Positions 1-7,030 are shown, counted from the first letter of the stretch. The stretch: 8,912 bases of DNA from an uncultured Synergistia bacterium (GCA_937888925.1 CALARM010000092.1:1-8912), one strand, 5' to 3'. Notes: a model not told the origin generated them from the letters alone. A program made the numbers and translations.

Positions 1-1808
1 TATTAAACTTTATATATGCTATAAATCAAAAAGATAAACAATATGTACCTGTAAAGGAAACAACTCAGAGTCTTTCAGAGTTTTTTGGAGACAGGACTTT
101 ACGGGGACGGGTCACAGATATATCAGGAGAGAATGCTGTTATAAGTTTTCCCGGAAAAAATCTGGCAGTAAGAATGCTTACCCCCCTGGACCTCGGACAA
201 ATGGTAACAGTCAGATTGAAAGGAAATACTCCAGAACAATTAACACTTCAAATTCTTTCAGACAAAGGGGAAAACAGGTTCGTACAGTTGCTTGATAGAA
301 ACCCTGAGAGTGTGGTAAAAGATCTTAACATGAAACAAAATCTTCAGACCATGTCTCTTGTGAAGAATGCTATGAATTACGGACTTCCGCTGGAAAGAAA
401 TTTTCTTGAGAAAGCTCTGACTATCTTCCAGGATACAGGGGGAGATATGTCTCAAGATATGGATATTATAGCTTTTATGAAAATGAATAACCTTCCTATG
501 TCAAAAGAAATATTTTCATTACTCAAAAATTTTAAAGAAAATCCTCTCCCTATAAGTGAAAGACTGGATACACTCGGCAATAATCTGAAACAGTTAACGG
601 AGAAAGACGGGGTAAATCCTGAACTGAAAAAAACTGCCGAAAATCTCATAAAACTCCTGGATACTATACCTCTGAAAACAGATACAGGTAAAGAGGAAAT
701 AGCATCTTCTTTGAAAAATATAATAAAAAATGTTTATACTCCGCCGGAACAGCATCTTTCTTCTTTAATTAAACATACGGAAGAAATGCGGGGAGGAAAA
801 GAATTTATCATGAAACATCTTTCACAAGAAACAGGCGGAGAAACTCAGATGATAAAAAGTTCCACCGGGAATCCCCTTTCTCCCATGACCGGTAATATGC
901 ATGGAACTCAGACGGGACATGAGTTTAAGCTTAATAATCTGAAGGCCAATCTTCAGGAAATAGTACTTTCTAAAAATTTTCAATTAAATATCGAAGAATT
1001 AAATAAAAACCTTATTCTGGAATTGAAAGAATTACTCAATGATCTTGAAATGGAGGATATAAAGGTTGTACTTAAAGAGAAATCTGGTAATAATCCCGGT
1101 GTCGATGAAATTATTAACTATATCAAAGGAGATAAACATATTGATTTAAAAACTCTGTTGAAAAATAATAATTTATTTGATTTGAAAGATATGGATGAAG
1201 AAACTGTGGAAAAGCTTCTGTCTAAAAAGTTAGAGCTGAAAGATTACATAAGACATATGATTTATGAAGATAGAGACACTGAAAATCCTGTTTATGATAC
1301 AAAATCAGCTCTGGTGAGATCAGGAGATGATAAACTTTCCAGAGCCATAACATCTGCTCTTGATAATATAGATAATCTTTATATGACAATGAAGAATAAA
1401 TCTACATCTTTCGGGGAACTTCCCTATATATCATTACCATTGCCTCTTGTCATTCAGGAGCAACTCAAAGGCGGAGAGTTAAGAATATATAAAAGAAATC
1501 CTGAAGGAAAGAAACCTCTGGCACTTAAAGAAATCAGAATAGATCTTCTCCTTGAAACCATTACTATGGGGCCTGTAGAAATAACTGTTCAGAGTAAAGG
1601 TGCCCTGAGTGATTGTAAAATAACTGTTACAGGAGACGAAATAAAAGAGGTTTTTGAAAAGAATCTGGATGAATTAAGAGAATCACTTGAAAAATTTAAT
1701 GTAACTTCTTTGACCTGTACAACAGGAGATGTGGATTTATCACCACCTCCTCTTGTACCTGCCGTGCCGAAAGAAAAGGTAATAAGAACGATAGATGCGA
1801 AGATTTAA
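1..1808 (+). CDS. FliK-like flagellar hook-length control protein, 5'-partial
   Basis: The reading frame is open from base 3, with no ATG, GTG or TTG in frame before the ATG at 174, so the gene very probably begins left of the window; 601 residues are visible. The stretch before that ATG reads like the start of a beta-rich domain (GRVTDISGENAVISF, then the G-x-x-V pattern in LGQMVTVRL). It runs on without a break, and no Shine-Dalgarno precedes 174. The middle (roughly residues 90-420) is Lys/Glu/Leu/Asn-rich and mostly helical-looking. Residues about 473-575 resemble the FliK C-terminal Flg_hook domain (ELPYISLPLPLVIQEQLKGG, then an E-I-T-V beta strand and a helix LDELRESLEKF). FliK proteins are exported rulers that set hook length and trigger the FlhB switch. 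The following gene encodes a FlhB C-domain, which supports this role. Domain assignment is by eye; a YlqG-type hypothetical protein is the main alternative name. Confidence 0.7.
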   Translation, partial: LNFIYAINQKDKQYVPVKETTQSLSEFFGDRTLRGRVTDISGENAVISFPGKNLAVRMLTPLDLGQMVTVRLKGNTPEQLTLQILSDKGENRFVQLLDRNPESVVKDLNMKQNLQTMSLVKNAMNYGLPLERNFLEKALTIFQDTGGDMSQDMDIIAFMKMNNLPMSKEIFSLLKNFKENPLPISERLDTLGNNLKQLTEKDGVNPELKKTAENLIKLLDTIPLKTDTGKEEIASSLKNIIKNVYTPPEQHLSSLIKHTEEMRGGKEFIMKHLSQETGGETQMIKSSTGNPLSPMTGNMHGTQTGHEFKLNNLKANLQEIVLSKNFQLNIEELNKNLILELKELLNDLEMEDIKVVLKEKSGNNPGVDEIINYIKGDKHIDLKTLLKNNNLFDLKDMDEETVEKLLSKKLELKDYIRHMIYEDRDTENPVYDTKSALVRSGDDKLSRAITSALDNIDNLYMTMKNKSTSFGELPYISLPLPLVIQEQLKGGELRIYKRNPEGKKPLALKEIRIDLLLETITMGPVEITVQSKGALSDCKITVTGDEIKEVFEKNLDELRESLEKFNVTSLTCTTGDVDLSPPPLVPAVPKEKVIRTIDAKI

Positions 1809-1813
1809 GGGAT

Positions 1814-1841
1814 GTGAGTAGTGAAAAGTGAAAAGTGAAGT
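1814..1841. repeat. Short tandem heptamer repeat, unit GTGAAAA
   Basis: Begins six bases after the FliK-like stop codon. One variant unit (GTGAGTA) is followed by two exact GTGAAAA units and a partial unit. It is the first of two different arrays in this gap. Confidence 0.85.
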
Positions 1842-1852
1842 GATACCTTAAC

Positions 1853-1873
1853 CGTCACGCGTCACGCGTTACG
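1853..1873. repeat. Short tandem heptamer repeat, unit CGTCACG
   Basis: Two exact CGTCACG units followed by one variant (CGTTACG). The same unit recurs as four exact copies at 5893-5920, 4 kb away and in the same orientation. The rest of this gap (1874-1999) holds a weak inverted repeat (CGTAAC/GTTACG near 1931-1949) and no convincing promoter. Confidence 0.9.
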
Positions 1874-1986
1874 GGAGGGTAATAACCATAATTTGCCAGA
1901 GTTATTTTCTTACAGTCACTTAAATCATTACCGTAACAGGTAAAATGGTTACGAACTTATTTGGAGCGGTAATCAATAAAAGCTTT

Positions 1987-1993
1987 GAGATGA
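1987..1993 (+). promoter_or_regulatory. Probable weak ribosome binding site for the FlhB2 gene
   Basis: GAGATGA, one mismatch from GAGGTGA, lies six bases before the ATG at 2000. It is weaker than the sites of flgM and flgL in this window. Confidence 0.4.
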
Positions 1994-1999
1994 AATACT

Positions 2000-2293
2000 A
2001 TGGAACAGAATAAGAAAAAATTGAAAGCTGTTGCAGTTAAATATGACCCTGATTCAGAAGGTGCCCCCAGGGTAATATCAAAGGGGGAGGGATCTTTTGC
2101 GGAAAAAATAATAAATATTGCAAAAAAGGAAGGTATCAGAATACACCAGGATAAGGAAATGGTGGATTTTCTTTCAAAAGTGGATATAAATGAAGAGATA
2201 CCACCTGAATTATACGAAATGGTATCTAATTTGCTCGCCTTTGTCTATAAACTTGACGGAGATAGAGTTATTTCAAAGAAAACTGATAAGTAG
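2000..2293 (+). CDS. Free-standing FlhB C-terminal-domain protein (FlhB2/YlqH-like)
   Basis: A 97-residue soluble protein of the EscU/YscU/HrcU/FlhB cytoplasmic-domain family. The core matches FlhB after its autocleavage site: AVAVKYDPDSEGAPRVISKG at about residues 10-29, then helices, then EIPPELYEMV and LLAFVYKLDG near residues 70-89. It has no membrane segments and no NPTH cleavage motif; it starts almost where FlhB's cleaved fragment would start. Such paralogues (YlqH in Bacillus, FlhX in Campylobacter) are known; some can partly replace the FlhB C-domain in export-substrate switching. It lies 191 bases after the FliK-like gene on the same strand, so the two may be co-transcribed, and that partnership fits a role in hook-length and export control. 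Family confidence is high; the exact role is inferred. Confidence 0.88.
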   Translation: MEQNKKKLKAVAVKYDPDSEGAPRVISKGEGSFAEKIINIAKKEGIRIHQDKEMVDFLSKVDINEEIPPELYEMVSNLLAFVYKLDGDRVISKKTDK

Positions 2294-2335
2294 CGGCCTG
2301 TGACCGGTAAACAATAAGCAGCCACTTTTTACGCC

Positions 2336-2356
2336 GCCTCACGCCTCACGCCTCAC
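2336..2356. repeat. Short tandem heptamer repeat, unit GCCTCAC
   Basis: Three exact units fill the right half of the convergent gap between the FlhB2 gene and flgL. The last base of the array is the last base of the flgL stop codon (CTA on +, TAG on -). On the - strand the TAG is followed at once by an in-frame TGA that lies within the array. No clear bidirectional terminator is visible in 2294-2355. Confidence 0.9.
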
Positions 2357-3576
2357 TAACTCAAATAATCCATAAGTTTCAGATTATAAATCCTTGCAGT
2401 TACATTCAATGCTCCTTCAAGGGTTTTTTCATAGGCAAGCATATCTACTATGGCGCTGGCTGTATCGGTTCCTGCTTCATCCTTTATGACGCTCTTAAGA
2501 TCATTCTGTGTATTCTGGAGACCTGTTTTTGCATCACCGGCTCTCTGAACAACTATGCCGGTCTGTGCTCTCAGAGAAACAATATTGTCAAATGATTTAT
2601 CTATTAAATCCAGGAACTGTGGAGTTCTTGCGGGAGCATTTCCGGTATAGGTGAAATCTGTAAAATTCCCGCTCACATCTTCTATTTTTACCGGCTGTGT
2701 CACATCATCAGGTGTTATTAACAGTTTCTGTCTTACTTCATCGAATTTAGCCGTAACTCCTGCTCCTCCTGCATTGATGGTATCAACCAGATCCTGCATG
2801 TCAGTAGCGCCGGTCCAGTCTATGTCTACATTGTTTATTCTTACCACTCCTGCAGAAGGGGGGTGAATAAATGGCGGAGAACCTGCTCCGAGAAGAGTGG
2901 CAGACGTCACTGTTGACCCTGGCATATTGATTGACCCTGTACTTGTAAGAGTGCCTGATAAAATATTATCCCTTAAACTTATCATAATTTCAAAGGGATT
3001 GGCATCATTCTGTACCCCTCCCAGTATATCACTGCCGGGAACATTGGCTTTTATGGACAGATCTTCTCCTATTTCTCTGTTTAAATGCTGTGAATTACCG
3101 TTATAGGTTACAGAGGTAATACTTGTACCTGTATAGGTGGCGGTAAAAGATTTCGTATCTACTGCAGTGCCGGAAAATATAAATTTCCCTTCATGTTTTT
3201 GATTTGCCGTACTCAGAAAGAGTTCCATTTCTTTATCCAGTTGTGTCGCCAGGTCAGCTCTGAGTTTTGTATCAGTTTCTATACCGTTTGAAGCAGCCAT
3301 ACTTCTCACCCTTATAAAGGTTTCATCCATGACGCCGAGTGAACGTTCAACAGTTGCAGAATAGGCTTCCAGACTGTTTATGTTTTTAACATATTGATCG
3401 GTCTTTTCCAGATTTGAAGAAGCATCGAGGGCTCTGAACATTGCTCTCGGATCATCGGAAAGTTTTCTCAGTCTCTGTCCCGAAGAAATAGAGTTTCTGA
3501 GATTATCCAGTTTTACGTTCAGATTATTTATATTTTTCATGCTCTCTCTTGTAGCTATAGTTTCAGGAATTCTCAT
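2356..3576 (-). CDS. flgL: Flagellar hook-filament junction protein FlgL (HAP3)
   Basis: FlgL is the second junction protein between hook and filament; it is exported through the flagellar type III apparatus. The N-terminal flagellin-like helix region shows LRNSISSGQRLRKLSDDPRA at about residues 26-45. The C-terminal helix region (about 335-406) carries AQTGIVVQRAGDA and ends MDYLS. At 406 residues it is about 100 longer than many FlgL proteins. The extra length is a module at about residues 216-308, starting PGSTVTSA and ending IEDVSGNF, that is also found in FlgK next door. The module resembles the flagellin hook IN motif (LVDTINAGGAGVTAKFD). The ATG start is backed by a strong Shine-Dalgarno. 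It is the last gene of the flgM-flgN-flgK-flgL series, 63 bases after flgK, with a degenerate heptamer array in between. Confidence 0.95.
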   Translation of the reverse strand: MRIPETIATRESMKNINNLNVKLDNLRNSISSGQRLRKLSDDPRAMFRALDASSNLEKTDQYVKNINSLEAYSATVERSLGVMDETFIRVRSMAASNGIETDTKLRADLATQLDKEMELFLSTANQKHEGKFIFSGTAVDTKSFTATYTGTSITSVTYNGNSQHLNREIGEDLSIKANVPGSDILGGVQNDANPFEIMISLRDNILSGTLTSTGSINMPGSTVTSATLLGAGSPPFIHPPSAGVVRINNVDIDWTGATDMQDLVDTINAGGAGVTAKFDEVRQKLLITPDDVTQPVKIEDVSGNFTDFTYTGNAPARTPQFLDLIDKSFDNIVSLRAQTGIVVQRAGDAKTGLQNTQNDLKSVIKDEAGTDTASAIVDMLAYEKTLEGALNVTARIYNLKLMDYLS

Positions 3577-3583
3577 AATTTAT

Positions 3584-3593
3584 CACCCCTCCT
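3584..3593 (-). promoter_or_regulatory. Strong ribosome binding site of flgL
   Basis: On the - strand AGGAGGGGTG followed by AT, close to a full complement of the 16S rRNA 3' end, with the AGGAGG core 11 bases before the ATG at 3576. It fixes the flgL start. Confidence 0.85.
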
Positions 3594-3597
3594 ATTT

Positions 3598-3632
3598 CAG
3601 TGAGCAGTTATCAGTGATAAGTGATCAGTGGT
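3598..3632. repeat. Degenerate tandem heptamers, unit near CAGTGAT
   Basis: Five consecutive 7-base units: CAGTGAG, CAGTTAT, CAGTGAT, AAGTGAT, CAGTGGT. They lie between the flgK stop and the flgL ribosome binding site. The stretch also contains the odd-centred palindrome TTATCAGTGATAA (3608-3620) and the near-palindrome CAGTGGTCACTG (3626-3637), so the RNA could fold. Confidence 0.75.
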
Positions 3633-3639
3633 CACTGTT

Positions 3640-5877
3640 TCAAACTCCCAGTTTATTAATTATCGTATCAAGTATTTCTGCTGAAACATTTATAAATCTT
3701 GACGATGCTTCAAAGGATTTCTGGAATTTTATCATATTTGCAAATTCTTCATCAAGGGATACTCCCGAAGCTTCTTCTCTCAGGGCAAGAGCCTGATCCG
3801 TTGTAGAAGTATATACGTCCTTTAAATCCGCAGCAGTTTCTTTTTTTGTTCCCATATCGGAAAGAAGGCCGGTCATCTGTTCCGTAGAAGTCATTGGCGT
3901 ACTGAGTGACAGTTCGGCCTGAAAGGTATTTTCAAATAAAATACGGTTAAACCTGTCCATCTGTGTGGGAGATAGTTGAGGATAGTTACTCCTCAGAGTT
4001 TCTCCTTCTGCTGACAGGGTAGATGTAAAAACAGTGCCGTCGTAAAAATCATCACTTTTAATTGCATTATTTAAACCGTTCATAAGTATTGTTTTATTCC
4101 CGTCACTCATTTGAGTGCCGGGAACCCAGGCTGTTACAATGGCCTGAGACGGACCGTCCAGGAAAGAATATATTCTTCCTTCAGGCGTGGCAGGACTGCC
4201 TGAATTGGTCTGAATAGCCGTAAGAAAACTCTGCCAGTCTTTTATTTCACTTTTACTTAACTGGTTACCCATAATCTTCTCATTGCCGACAGTAGAAATA
4301 TTACGTGCATTATGGCTGTCTCCTGTGGAAGGTGTACTTATACTTCCTGCAGCCATAGATGAAAAGCCTGTAATAAAATTACCTGTCAGATCCTGAATAT
4401 ATACGGAACCGGGAGGTGTATACGGAGCTGGAGCACCAACTGTAATATTTGTTCCTTCTCCCACCGTCGTATCTCTTGTAAGGGTTAATTTTTGATTTGT
4501 TATATCGAAAGAAGCTGTAATACCTCCATAGGTGGAATTAATATTATTAATTATTTTTGAAAGGCTTTCACCATCATTCCAGCTGACTGTCCTGCTGTTA
4601 AGAGTACCTGTTTCGTCATAATAGCTTATACCTATAGTACCGGTAGCAGAAGGGGCAGTCATAAATGCAGTGGCAGGATTCTGGTTGAGGGCTATGGCAC
4701 TGTTTATAGTAGAACCGGGAGCAGACATCTGAACAGAACTGGTAAGACTTCCCACTGCAGCAGCTATTCTGTTGGGAGCATTGAGTATTTCATCTGAAAT
4801 TTCAATGTTTCCTGCATTATTTGTCTGTGGCGGAACAGCAGTCATATCCAGTTTATCCTTGAAAAAAGGTATGCCCGTATTACCTGATGCATCATAGCCA
4901 TTTTCATGTATGAGATTTACTTTTTCCATAAAGGTTCTTGCCAGAGAGTCCAGTTTATCGGTATATTCAGGAAGTATTTCGTCCCTCATTTCAAGTATGG
5001 CATCCAGTTTACCGTTATTAATCTTATCAACCTTTCTTCCCGTACTGTCAATTCCGTATAAAAGGTTATTGTCGCCTGTGCCTATACTGTGTCTTATATT
5101 CCCGTCACTGTCTATATTCAGAGGAAAGGAGTGGTTATCACTTACAACAGGATTTGAGCCGAGATAAACGGTCAGGGATTTTGTTTCGGTATTTTCATAG
5201 GCTCTGAAATCCACAATCTCTGACAGATCATCCAGAAGTCTTGCTCTTTCATCCTGAAGATCTGCATAACCTCCTCCGCCTTTTGCGCTGAGATTGACTA
5301 TTTTTACGTTCACGTCGGCCAGTTTTTCTGTTATTTCATTGATATCCTTTATTGTATTGGTAAGCTCAAGAGATATTCTGTTACTTACTTCTTTAAGTCC
5401 GTTGCCTGCTTCATTGAAAGAATCCGTAATACCTGCGGCATCCTGTATTATTTGCTGCCTCCTTGATATATCGACGGCATTATTGGTAAGATCCTGAAAA
5501 CTATTTAGAAAACTGGATATTTTGGTACGAATTCCTGATGTTTCTGATGTAAGATCTGTGTTGAAAATAACCTCTACCTGATCCAGATAATCCTCTTTTG
5601 CCGTCTGTGAACCAAGTTTTGTATTTTCAGAACGATAGAAAAGATCGAGATATTCGTCTCTATATCTTATAATCTCATTGATCCTTACTCCTGCGCCGGC
5701 AGTATTGAGTTTTGAATCATAATTTGTGACACCTGAAATTATATTTGACGAAACATCAACTGCCTGACGGGAATACCCTTCAGTATTTGCGTTGGATATA
5801 TTATGACCTGTTCTCTCCAGAGCAACTCTACTGGCTCTTATACCGGACGAACCTATTTCTATTCCCAGGAAGCTCAT
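3640..5877 (-). CDS. flgK: Flagellar hook-associated protein FlgK (HAP1), enlarged
   Basis: FlgK is the first hook-filament junction protein, exported with help from FlgN. The N-terminus has the rod/hook family signature ALERTGHNISNANTEGYSRQ (about residues 19-38). The C-terminus has SGVSLDEEFANMIKFQKSFE and ends IINKLGV. It is 745 residues long against about 500-550 for many FlgK proteins. Two insertions explain this. One is a module at about 384-505 (PGSTINSA to IQDLTGNF) shared with FlgL. The other is about 130 residues (about 537-667) between the conserved GDSHNARNI stretch and the C-terminal helix; I do not recognise it. The ATG at 5877 is chosen because GGAAGGGGATGAT lies at the right distance. 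An in-frame GTG at 5898 would add seven residues but lies inside a heptamer array. Confidence 0.95.
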   Translation of the reverse strand: MSFLGIEIGSSGIRASRVALERTGHNISNANTEGYSRQAVDVSSNIISGVTNYDSKLNTAGAGVRINEIIRYRDEYLDLFYRSENTKLGSQTAKEDYLDQVEVIFNTDLTSETSGIRTKISSFLNSFQDLTNNAVDISRRQQIIQDAAGITDSFNEAGNGLKEVSNRISLELTNTIKDINEITEKLADVNVKIVNLSAKGGGGYADLQDERARLLDDLSEIVDFRAYENTETKSLTVYLGSNPVVSDNHSFPLNIDSDGNIRHSIGTGDNNLLYGIDSTGRKVDKINNGKLDAILEMRDEILPEYTDKLDSLARTFMEKVNLIHENGYDASGNTGIPFFKDKLDMTAVPPQTNNAGNIEISDEILNAPNRIAAAVGSLTSSVQMSAPGSTINSAIALNQNPATAFMTAPSATGTIGISYYDETGTLNSRTVSWNDGESLSKIINNINSTYGGITASFDITNQKLTLTRDTTVGEGTNITVGAPAPYTPPGSVYIQDLTGNFITGFSSMAAGSISTPSTGDSHNARNISTVGNEKIMGNQLSKSEIKDWQSFLTAIQTNSGSPATPEGRIYSFLDGPSQAIVTAWVPGTQMSDGNKTILMNGLNNAIKSDDFYDGTVFTSTLSAEGETLRSNYPQLSPTQMDRFNRILFENTFQAELSLSTPMTSTEQMTGLLSDMGTKKETAADLKDVYTSTTDQALALREEASGVSLDEEFANMIKFQKSFEASSRFINVSAEILDTIINKLGV

Positions 5878-5880
5878 ATA

Positions 5881-5893
5881 ATCATCCCCTTCC
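5881..5893 (-). promoter_or_regulatory. Ribosome binding site of flgK, decides the start
   Basis: On the - strand GGAAGGGGATGAT, with the GGGG run eight bases before the ATG at 5877. Its placement favours that ATG over the upstream GTG at 5898. Confidence 0.7.
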
Positions 5894-5920
5894 GTCACGC
5901 GTCACGCGTCACGCGTCACG
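5893..5920. repeat. Short tandem heptamer repeat, four exact CGTCACG units
   Basis: Exactly 28 bases, four perfect CGTCACG units, filling the gap between the flgN stop (5924) and the flgK ribosome binding site. It gives a spurious in-frame GTG start for flgK. Same unit and orientation as the array at 1853-1873. Confidence 0.95.
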
Positions 5921-5923
5921 AAT

Positions 5924-6427
5924 TTATACTTTTTTCTGAAATAAAATACTTATACCTCCACCTGCAGCATTTAATTTCCCTGATGATGAGTAGGTAGAAG
6001 TATCTTCAGAAAGGGTTCTCATTTTTTTGATATAAAAAGAAGAAAAATCAAGATATTTCTTGATTAATGTAGCATTGATTTTATTTATTCTGACAATTTT
6101 ACTACAGATAAGCTTTAAATTAAAACGAAGATCTTGAAATTTATCTCTGTAAGGTGATGGTAGAGCATTGCAGATTTCTCTTAAAGGCAGTACGGAATTA
6201 TCTTTACAAAGTCCGCATGATAAATCCTGTTGCAGTTTATATCCTTCTTTTTCCAGGTCTTCTATGTGATTTAAAAGCTTCTGTTTTTCTTCTGTTATTT
6301 CTTCCAGTCTGTTAACTTCTCTTTTTATTAAAATCTGTCTTTCTTCGGAAAGAAGATCTCCAAGAGAATTATAGGAAGAGAGTAATCTTGACAGATAGTC
6401 ATAAAATTCATTTACCTGTTTCTCCAT
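5924..6427 (-). CDS. flgN: Flagellar export chaperone FlgN
   Basis: FlgN binds FlgK and FlgL in the cytoplasm and delivers them to the export gate. The 167-residue product is almost entirely helical with long Lys/Glu/Leu-rich stretches (for example EITEEKQKLLNHIEDLEKEG). It ends with a pattern common in the family: TYSSSGKLN, a glycine-rich turn and a short hydrophobic tail (ISILFQKKV). Two cysteines lie close together in CGLCKD. FlgN diverges fast, so position between flgM and flgK is a large part of the evidence. The ATG at 6427 follows GGGGGAAGGA closely; an in-frame TTG at 6451 would add eight residues but is less likely. The stop is 46 bases before the flgK start. Confidence 0.87.
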   Translation of the reverse strand: MEKQVNEFYDYLSRLLSSYNSLGDLLSEERQILIKREVNRLEEITEEKQKLLNHIEDLEKEGYKLQQDLSCGLCKDNSVLPLREICNALPSPYRDKFQDLRFNLKLICSKIVRINKINATLIKKYLDFSSFYIKKMRTLSEDTSTYSSSGKLNAAGGGISILFQKKV

Positions 6428-6430
6428 TGT

Positions 6431-6440
6431 TCCTTCCCCC
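6431..6440 (-). promoter_or_regulatory. Ribosome binding site of flgN, decides the start
   Basis: GGGGGAAGGA on the - strand, with the GGGGG run eight bases before the ATG at 6427. It supports that ATG over the TTG at 6451. Confidence 0.6.
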
Positions 6441-6503
6441 TGTTCCTTCAATGTAAATCAAAGGAATCTGCATATAGTTCCCGGATGGAGGAAGGCTATA
6501 TAT

Positions 6504-6806
6504 TTAAATACCGAAACTCTTCAGCATTTTTTCTGCTACTTTCTCCCCGGGAATATTGTAATTGTTAGTCTGGATCTGGCTCTGAATCTGGTTTACCCTG
6601 TCCTGCCTGATATCAGGAACTTCATCCAGGGCAGCTCTGGCATTCTTGAATTGCTGTGCCTGATTTGAAATTGTTAAAGCCTGTTTTTCCGACTGGACTT
6701 TTTCCGCTTCCTTTGTTCCCCTGTCGTCAAGCTGCTTTTGCTGGGCAACCCTGTTTATATCGGTTTGTTTTGCTATATCAAATTGATTGCTTCTTATTTT
6801 ATCCAT
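6504..6806 (-). CDS. flgM: Anti-sigma-28 factor FlgM
   Basis: FlgM binds the flagellar sigma factor FliA/sigma-28 and blocks late gene expression until the hook is complete, when FlgM is exported. The 100-residue product has a polar, disordered-looking first half rich in Gln/Lys/Asp. The conserved sigma-binding second half reads ARAALDEVPDIRQDRVNQIQ, then TNNYNIPGEKVAEKMLKS. Length matches the family. The ATG at 6806 has GGAGGTGG six bases upstream. A sigma-28-type promoter lies about 50 bases upstream, consistent with autoregulation, and flgN, flgK and flgL follow. No sigma-28 gene is in the window. Confidence 0.94.
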   Translation of the reverse strand: MDKIRSNQFDIAKQTDINRVAQQKQLDDRGTKEAEKVQSEKQALTISNQAQQFKNARAALDEVPDIRQDRVNQIQSQIQTNNYNIPGEKVAEKMLKSFGI

Positions 6807-6812
6807 TGTTCT

Positions 6813-6820
6813 CCACCTCC
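6813..6820 (-). promoter_or_regulatory. Ribosome binding site of flgM
   Basis: GGAGGTGG on the - strand, six bases before the ATG at 6806. Confidence 0.8.
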
Positions 6821-6854
6821 CACCGTTTCCCGGAATTATTTTATTCTATATTAT

Positions 6855-6882
6855 ATATCGGCAGAAAGGTAATTTTTATTTA
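6855..6882 (-). promoter_or_regulatory. Candidate sigma-28 (FliA/SigD) promoter for flgM-flgN-flgK-flgL
   Basis: On the - strand TAAA (6882-6879) is separated by 16 bases from GCCGATAT (6862-6855). The established consensus is TAAA-N15-GCCGATAA (enterics) or GCCGATAT (Bacillus SigD). The -10 element matches SigD perfectly; the spacer is one base longer than the norm. The start of transcription would fall near 6847, giving a leader of about 40 bases before flgM. This is where a sigma-28 promoter is expected, since flgM and the junction genes are typical late genes. Confidence 0.75.
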
Positions 6883-7009
6883 TACCTGTCTAAAAGATAT
6901 TTTAAAAATTTTTTACCCTGTACCGGTATTCTGTCATATGTTGTTCGGGTAATCTTAAATTCTATTATTTCATAATATCATAAATTACTGTAAATTGCTA
7001 TATTTCCTG

Positions 7010-7030
7010 TTACGCATTACGCATTACGCT
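7010..7030. repeat. Short tandem heptamer repeat, unit TTACGCA, overlapping the fliM stop
   Basis: Three units (two exact TTACGCA, one TTACGCT). The last unit runs into fliM and supplies its TAA stop and the Ala codon before it. The rest of the gap up to flgM (6883-7009) is AT-rich. Confidence 0.9.

Noticed and set aside
1931..1949. Inverted repeat CGTAAC/GTTACG upstream of the FlhB2 gene as an operator or hairpin.
   Set aside because: Short, with a loop too long for a strong hairpin and no known operator pattern; mentioned only as gap content.
2293..2337. GCGGC/GCCGC inverted repeat in the convergent gap as a bidirectional terminator.
   Set aside because: Five pairs with a 35-base loop and no matching T-tract; likely chance.
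3853..3862. CCGATATGGG inside flgK on the - strand as a second sigma-28 -10 element.
   Set aside because: It lacks the leading GC of the motif and a TAAA at the right distance, and lies within coding sequence.
2651..5497. Several 60-100 residue open frames opposite flgL and flgK on the + strand.
   Set aside because: They are antisense shadows of well-supported genes, with no ribosome binding sites and no recognisable domains.
6425..6449. CATTG/CAATG pairing that could hide the flgN start codon.
   Set aside because: Only five pairs across 15 bases with an exposed purine-rich loop; not convincing as regulation.
6913..6952. Possible terminator between fliM and flgM: TTACCC/GGGTAA stem on the - strand followed by an A/T-rich run.
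   Set aside because: The stem is only six pairs with a 28-base loop and the T-run does not directly follow it, so it is too weak to call.
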